Source: DAHUYF01 sp052143095 (GTDB lineage: Bacteria > Pseudomonadota > Alphaproteobacteria > ATCC43930 > CGMCC-115725). From it: a DNA stretch of 8,721 nt. Shown in pieces: positions 5,269-8,721 of this stretch (its first letter is position 1; every line of letters begins with the position of its first letter). The notes below the pieces were generated by a model. The model did not search any database and was not told where the DNA came from. It saw only the letters and a program-made list of their open reading frames with translations. The position numbers were made by a program, and so were the translations under genes. The stretch lies in the NCBI GenBank assembly GCA_052143095.1, contig JBKQTR010000466.1, positions 1 to 8,721 of the forward strand. The letters are read 5' to 3'.

Positions 5269-7241
5269 TGACACTGGAAGCTGAATCCGCGCCCCCAATC
5301 CAACGCGTGCATCGATGGGGTGTGTGGCTGTTGATCGGCCTTTTGGTGATAGGCCTCCCGACCGCCACGACAAGTCTGTTCGCGCTGTTGAAGAGCAGGG
5401 AGCAATCCGACGAACAGGCTCGCTTTGCGATCTTGGCCGAGACCGCCGCCAAATTGGCGGATCAGGAAATCGGCGTCCGAATGGCGATCCTCTACTCGAT
5501 GCAGGAACTCGCCGAGCGCGGCACGATCCGAGATGCCGAAGATTTCAAATCGCAAGCGACATCTTACGTCAGTCGCTTTCCGGGATTCATCGCCATCAAC
5601 CGAATCGATGCAACGCGAACCATCACCACAATCGTACCGTATGAGGGTAACGCTGGCGCGTTGGGCCGCAAGGTCGGAACAACGCCAGAGGTCATCGCGC
5701 TTCTCGATGCCGCACAAGCCTTGCATACGCCTCAAGCAACTCGACTGGTGCCGCTGTTCCAGGGCGCCACCGGCGTAGCAACCTATTTCCCGGTCGTCGT
5801 GGACGGTCTGTTCGACGGTTATGTCAACGGGGTGCTCAATCTGGGCGTTATCCAGCGCGCCATCGCCCAAGGACTGGACCCAGATCTGAAAGTCACGCTG
5901 CACGAGAGCGCCGATCCGAACTTGTCTGCCGATCGCCGCTCGACCGGCCAGTTCGAGCGTCAGCAAGCAATTCATGTGCTGAATCGGGAATGGATCGTCC
6001 AGGTAAGCTTGGCGAACAGCGTGAGAACCCGGTGGAGCAATCCATCAACATGGGAATTTGCCATCGGCATGTTGCTGTCGCTGGCTTTGGCAGTTTTCAT
6101 GCTGCTCAACCTGCGTGAGCGCCGTCGGTCCGCGCTCAGCGAGACCCGATTGCGCGACTATGCGGAGACCAACTCGGACTGGTGCTGGGAGACCGGTCCC
6201 GACCATTGCTTCACCCTGGTCTCGCCGCGGCTCTCCGACCTGGGTGTCGAGCCGGAACGGCGATTGGGCGTGCGGCGCTGGGATTTCGCCGACGACACCG
6301 AGGAACAGCCGGACAAGTGGCGCGATCATATCAAGACAATCGAGGAGCATCGCCCGTTTCGCAACTTCACCTACAGGACGCGGCGCGCGGATGGTGCGGC
6401 GATCTACATCTCGACCAGCGGCAAGCCGATATTTGACCCGTCGGGCCGCTTCATGGGGTATCGCGGCGTCAGCAGCGACGTGACCGCCGCCGTCCGCACG
6501 GAGCAGGCGCTGCGCGAGGCGAGGGAGCAAGAGCTCCGCCACCAGACGCAGAAGATTGCAGCCGACGCCGAGCGGCTCCAGCTGCTGCAGCGGCTGGTCG
6601 ACGTGCAGGAGCATGAGCGTCTGCGGATCGCGCGCGAGCTCCACGACCAGATGGGTCAGGATCTTATTGGCCTGTCGTTAGGCCTGAAGAGGTTGGAGGC
6701 GGCGGTTCAAGACGACAGCGGCCGTGCCACGCTGCAATGGCTCCAATCGTTGACCGTGCAGATCGGCCAGAATGTGCATCGAGCGGCATGGGAGCTTCGC
6801 CCGACCTCGCTCGACGATGTCGGCCTCGTCCGAGCGCTGCAGACCTATGTCGCGGACTGGGGAGAACGCTTTGGCATCCGTGTCGATTTCCATGCGGGTG
6901 ACCACGAGAGCAGCCAGTTTCCGGCCGACGTCGAGACCACCGCCTATCGCGTCGTCCAGGAGGCGCTGACCAACGTGCTGAAGCATGCGGCGGCAAGCCT
7001 GGTGAGCCTTGTGCTCGAATGCGACGGGCGTTCGCTGCAGATCATCGTCGAGGACGACGGCAAAGGCTTCGACCCCGAGAGGTCCGGCGGCCAATCACGG
7101 CTCGGCCTCGCCGGCATGCGCGAGCGGCTCGCATTGGTCGGCGGCACGCTCGCCATCGAATCCACGCCCGCCGCCGGCACGACGCTCTACATCCGCGTCC
7201 CGCTGCGGGAGGCTCGGGAGCGGGCGGGCGGGCGGGCATGA
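5259..7241 (+). CDS. Membrane sensor histidine kinase, CHASE-PAS-HisKA_3-HATPase
   Basis: A 660-residue NarL/DesK-class sensor kinase. The start at 5259 is chosen over the in-frame ATG at 5175 because GGAAGGA lies 6 bases before it and the first membrane helix then sits at a normal distance (about 20-44). A periplasmic domain (about 55-255) has CHASE-like features: VSRFPGFIAINRID, then IVPYEGNAGALGRKV, then VATYFPVVVDG. A second membrane helix (about 267-285) leads to a PAS/PAC domain (about 298-410) and a coiled-coil-like linker (about 413-455). The phosphoacceptor is His462 in ARELHDQMGQ. The ATPase has an N box (EALTNVLKHA, Asn572), a G1 box (EDDGKGF, 598-604) and a G2-like GLAGMRERL (from 616). 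All catalytic motifs are intact. The ligand is unknown. It faces the beta-oxidation operon and may sense a related metabolite, but nothing in the sequence proves this. No intact response regulator gene follows. The first half is less GC-rich than the second. Confidence 0.94.
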   Translation: MSPVTLEAESAPPIQRVHRWGVWLLIGLLVIGLPTATTSLFALLKSREQSDEQARFAILAETAAKLADQEIGVRMAILYSMQELAERGTIRDAEDFKSQATSYVSRFPGFIAINRIDATRTITTIVPYEGNAGALGRKVGTTPEVIALLDAAQALHTPQATRLVPLFQGATGVATYFPVVVDGLFDGYVNGVLNLGVIQRAIAQGLDPDLKVTLHESADPNLSADRRSTGQFERQQAIHVLNREWIVQVSLANSVRTRWSNPSTWEFAIGMLLSLALAVFMLLNLRERRRSALSETRLRDYAETNSDWCWETGPDHCFTLVSPRLSDLGVEPERRLGVRRWDFADDTEEQPDKWRDHIKTIEEHRPFRNFTYRTRRADGAAIYISTSGKPIFDPSGRFMGYRGVSSDVTAAVRTEQALREAREQELRHQTQKIAADAERLQLLQRLVDVQEHERLRIARELHDQMGQDLIGLSLGLKRLEAAVQDDSGRATLQWLQSLTVQIGQNVHRAAWELRPTSLDDVGLVRALQTYVADWGERFGIRVDFHAGDHESSQFPADVETTAYRVVQEALTNVLKHAAASLVSLVLECDGRSLQIIVEDDGKGFDPERSGGQSRLGLAGMRERLALVGGTLAIESTPAAGTTLYIRVPLREARERAGGRA

Positions 7242-7300
7242 GCACGATCCCAGTTGTGATATCACGCCGACGGGGTGGAACGCAGCGCGTGCCTGGGTGA
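7238..7300 (+). pseudogene. Possible stump of a lost NarL/FixJ-type response regulator gene
   Basis: An ATG at 7238 overlaps the kinase stop in the ATGA arrangement typical of coupled kinase-regulator pairs. It opens a 20-codon frame beginning MSTIPVVI and then running SRRRGGTQRVPG to a stop. Receiver domains of this class commonly begin with a few residues, a hydrophobic beta strand of the type IRVVI, and then ADDH. Here the strand is present but the acidic phosphorylation pocket and everything after it are missing. I therefore read it as the first codons of a deleted regulator gene. The fragment is very short, so chance resemblance is a real alternative; it could also be a meaningless overlap frame. 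Confidence 0.4.
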
Positions 7301-7360
7301 GAAATCCGGGCTAGCATTGCCGCAGATCGGCCGCGACCGAGCCGGGACGGAAACCACGCG

Positions 7361-7366
7361 AGGAGG
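7361..7366 (+). promoter_or_regulatory. Consensus ribosome binding site of the SDR gene
   Basis: AGGAGG lies 6 bases before the ATG at 7373. It is a full match to the anti-Shine-Dalgarno complement and fixes the start of the short-chain dehydrogenase. Confidence 0.85.
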
Positions 7367-7372
7367 AAAGTC

Positions 7373-8131
7373 ATGAGCAGCGCAGAGAAGGCCGCCATCG
7401 TCACCGGTGCCGGCAGCGGGATCGGGCGCGCGGTGGCGCTGGCGCTGATGCAGGCGGGCTATGCCGTGGCGCTCGCCGGACGGCGCAAGGAGGCGCTGGA
7501 GAAGACGGCGGAGCTGGGCAAAGCCTCGGGCCGGCGCGCCATCGCCATCACCACCGATGTCGGCAACCCCGCCCAGGTGAAGGCGCTGTTCGCCGCCGCC
7601 AAGGAGGCGTTCGGGCGGCTCGACCTACTCTTCAACAATGCCGGCACCGGCGCGCCGGCGGTGCCGCTGGAGGATCTGCCCTTCGAGGAGTGGAAGAAGG
7701 TGGTCGACGCCAACCTCACCGGCTCCTTCCTCTGCGCGCAGGAGGCGATCAAGATCATGAAGGCGCAGACGCCGCGCGGCGGGCGCATCATCAACAACGG
7801 CTCGATCTCCGCCCATGCGCCGCGGCCGATGTCGGTCGCCTACACCGCGACCAAGCACGCCATCACCGGCCTCACCAAGACGATCTCGCTCGATTGCCGC
7901 AAATACGACATCGCCTGCGGCCAGATCGACATCGGCAATGCCGCCACCGAGATGACCGACCGCATGACCAAGGGCGTGATGCAGCCCAATGGCGAGATGG
8001 CGGTCGAGCCGCGCATGGATGTGCAGCACGTCGCCAGCGCCGTCGCCTACATGGCGAGCTTGCCGCTCGACGCCAATGTGCAGTTCATGACCATCATGGC
8101 GACCAAGATGCCGTTCGTCGGGCGCGGCTAA
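7373..8131 (+). CDS. SDR family NAD(P)-dependent oxidoreductase
   Basis: A 252-residue classical short-chain dehydrogenase/reductase, a cytoplasmic Rossmann-fold enzyme interconverting an alcohol and a carbonyl. Motifs are the cofactor loop TGAGSGIG (11-18), Asp62-Val63, NNAG (88-91), the structural Asn114, and the catalytic Ser144, Tyr157 and Lys161 (YTATK). Two arginines after the second strand (AGRR, Arg37-Arg38) favour NADP(H). The usual PG motif after strand six is replaced by IG in GQIDIGNAATEM (183-194), a variant that may change the active-site lid. The length is normal for the family. The start is set by AGGAGG 6 bases upstream. A VOC gene follows after 28 bases, probably in the same transcript, so the two may act on the same compound. 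The substrate cannot be read from the sequence. A steroid, sugar or 3-oxoacyl substrate would all fit the family. Confidence 0.94.
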   Translation: MSSAEKAAIVTGAGSGIGRAVALALMQAGYAVALAGRRKEALEKTAELGKASGRRAIAITTDVGNPAQVKALFAAAKEAFGRLDLLFNNAGTGAPAVPLEDLPFEEWKKVVDANLTGSFLCAQEAIKIMKAQTPRGGRIINNGSISAHAPRPMSVAYTATKHAITGLTKTISLDCRKYDIACGQIDIGNAATEMTDRMTKGVMQPNGEMAVEPRMDVQHVASAVAYMASLPLDANVQFMTIMATKMPFVGRG

Positions 8132-8159
8132 ACCGCGGCCGGCGGCGACGGAGGCGATC

Positions 8160-8609
8160 ATGATCGAGATCAACGGCGTGGCGCATGTCGTCCTCACCGT
8201 GAGCGCGTGGGAGAAATGCCGGCCGTTCTATGAGGCGCTGCTGCCCTTCTTCGGGTTGCAGCGCGTCTTCGGTGGCGACGACTTCATCTATTATGTCGGC
8301 GGGCGGACGGCCGTCGGCATCCGTCGCTGCGACGAGCAACACGCCGCCCGCCGCTTCGTTCAAGGCGAAGTCGGCCTTCACCACGTCTGCTTCCGCTGCC
8401 GCAGTCGAGCGGATGTCGACAGCGTCTACGAGTTCCTGAGGCAGCAGGCGGTCACCATCATCCGCCCGCCGGAGGAAGGGGGCTGGGCGGCAGGCTATTA
8501 CTCCATCCTGTTCGAGGATCCCGCCGGCGTGCGACTCGAGCTCAATTACGTCCCGGGCAAGGGCGTGTTTGAGGAAGGCGCGCGCTTCACGCCGACGGGG
8601 TATAGCTAG
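8160..8609 (+). CDS. VOC family (glyoxalase/dioxygenase-fold) protein
   Basis: A 149-residue single-chain protein with two beta-alpha-beta-beta-beta modules. Module one spans about 4-57 (GVAHVVLTVSAWEKCRPFYE). Module two spans about 72-131 (GLHHVCFRC to GVRLELNYV). Candidate metal ligands are His9, His74 or His75, and Glu127, in the places used by glyoxalase I and extradiol dioxygenases. The ligand expected at the end of module one is not evident (AVGIRRCD, 51-58), so one metal site per chain is likely. The group includes lactoylglutathione lyases, epimerases, dioxygenases and antibiotic-binding proteins; the exact reaction is unknown. The ATG is preceded by GGAGG with a 5-base gap and lies 28 bases after the SDR stop, implying co-transcription. 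The start matches the expected N-terminal edge of the fold, and the length is usual for a small VOC enzyme. Confidence 0.9.
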   Translation: MIEINGVAHVVLTVSAWEKCRPFYEALLPFFGLQRVFGGDDFIYYVGGRTAVGIRRCDEQHAARRFVQGEVGLHHVCFRCRSRADVDSVYEFLRQQAVTIIRPPEEGGWAAGYYSILFEDPAGVRLELNYVPGKGVFEEGARFTPTGYS

Positions 8610-8639
8610 AACAGGTTTCCGCTGGATCGACTCAGTGCG

Positions 8640-8721
8640 TCCTTCGACTGCTCGCTACGCTCGCGCTCAGGATGAGGCGATTTTCTTTGTGCCATCAATA
8701 ACTTTCCTCATCCTGAGCTGG
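8640..8721. repeat. Palindromic intergenic repeat, cut by the window end
   Basis: GCTCAGGATGAGG (8665-8677) is repeated exactly in inverted form as CCTCATCCTGAGC (8706-8718), with 28 bases between. The preceding TCCTTCGA and GCTCGCTACGCTCGCGC belong to a sequence pattern (CCTTCGA...GCTCAGGATGAGG / CCTCATCCTGAG) that I recognise as a frequent intergenic repeat in Hyphomicrobiales genomes. It lies about 30 bases downstream of the VOC stop and could also stop or stabilise that transcript; a short T-rich stretch (8681-8687) lies in the loop. Its right end is beyond the window. Confidence 0.7.

Noticed and set aside
4880..5284. A 134-codon plus-strand frame in the divergent intergenic region
   Set aside because: It overlaps the kinase start in another frame, lacks a good ribosome binding site, and shows no domain or coherent composition.
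8094..8384. A minus-strand frame of 96 codons opposite the VOC gene
   Set aside because: Antisense to a well-supported gene, with no ribosome binding site or domain.
1..8721. Search for CRISPR arrays, tRNA or rRNA genes, transposases, toxin-antitoxin and defence genes
   Set aside because: No regularly spaced direct repeats, tRNA-like cloverleaf or recognisable mobile or defence protein motifs were seen on either strand. The only repeats are the two palindromic intergenic elements and short dyads.

Overview
The window is high-GC DNA with the codon bias of an alphaproteobacterium. Two intergenic palindromic elements resemble the short dispersed hairpins familiar from Bradyrhizobium/Rhodopseudomonas-type Hyphomicrobiales, so that order is the most likely source. 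This placement is an inference from pattern and gene content, not from a search.

Layout. Bases 1-112 hold nothing I can identify. Bases 113-4790 carry three minus-strand genes, read right to left. The first is a fused enoyl-CoA hydratase/3-hydroxyacyl-CoA dehydrogenase (4790-2679). After a 213-base gap with a large nested hairpin repeat come two acyl-CoA dehydrogenase genes, a large subunit type (2465-1269) and a small subunit type (1258-113), separated by 10 bases. Gene order and sequence recall the pimF, pimC and pimD genes of the Rhodopseudomonas palustris pimeloyl-CoA (dicarboxylic acid) degradation operon. The ligase and thiolase genes of that operon are absent here. Together the three enzymes cover the first three steps of a beta-oxidation spiral: acyl-CoA to enoyl-CoA, to 3-hydroxyacyl-CoA, to 3-oxoacyl-CoA. 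The true substrate is unknown.

Bases 4791-5258 form a divergent intergenic region with several inverted repeats. To its right, on the plus strand, is a membrane sensor histidine kinase (5259-7241) with a CHASE-type periplasmic sensor, a PAS domain, and HisKA_3/HATPase domains, the kind that normally drives a NarL/FixJ-type response regulator. No regulator gene is present. However, a 20-codon frame overlaps the kinase stop by ATGA and begins MSTIPVVI, as such regulators often do. I read it as the possible stump of a lost partner gene.

Bases 7373-8609 hold a two-gene plus-strand unit: a classical short-chain dehydrogenase and a small VOC (glyoxalase/dioxygenase-fold) protein, 28 bases apart, each with a strong ribosome binding site. 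The window ends inside a second palindromic repeat. No RNA genes, CRISPR arrays, transposases or phage genes were seen. The genes are of ordinary metabolic type. The points most worth a second look are the regulator stump, the asymmetric acyl-CoA dehydrogenase pair, and the hairpins.
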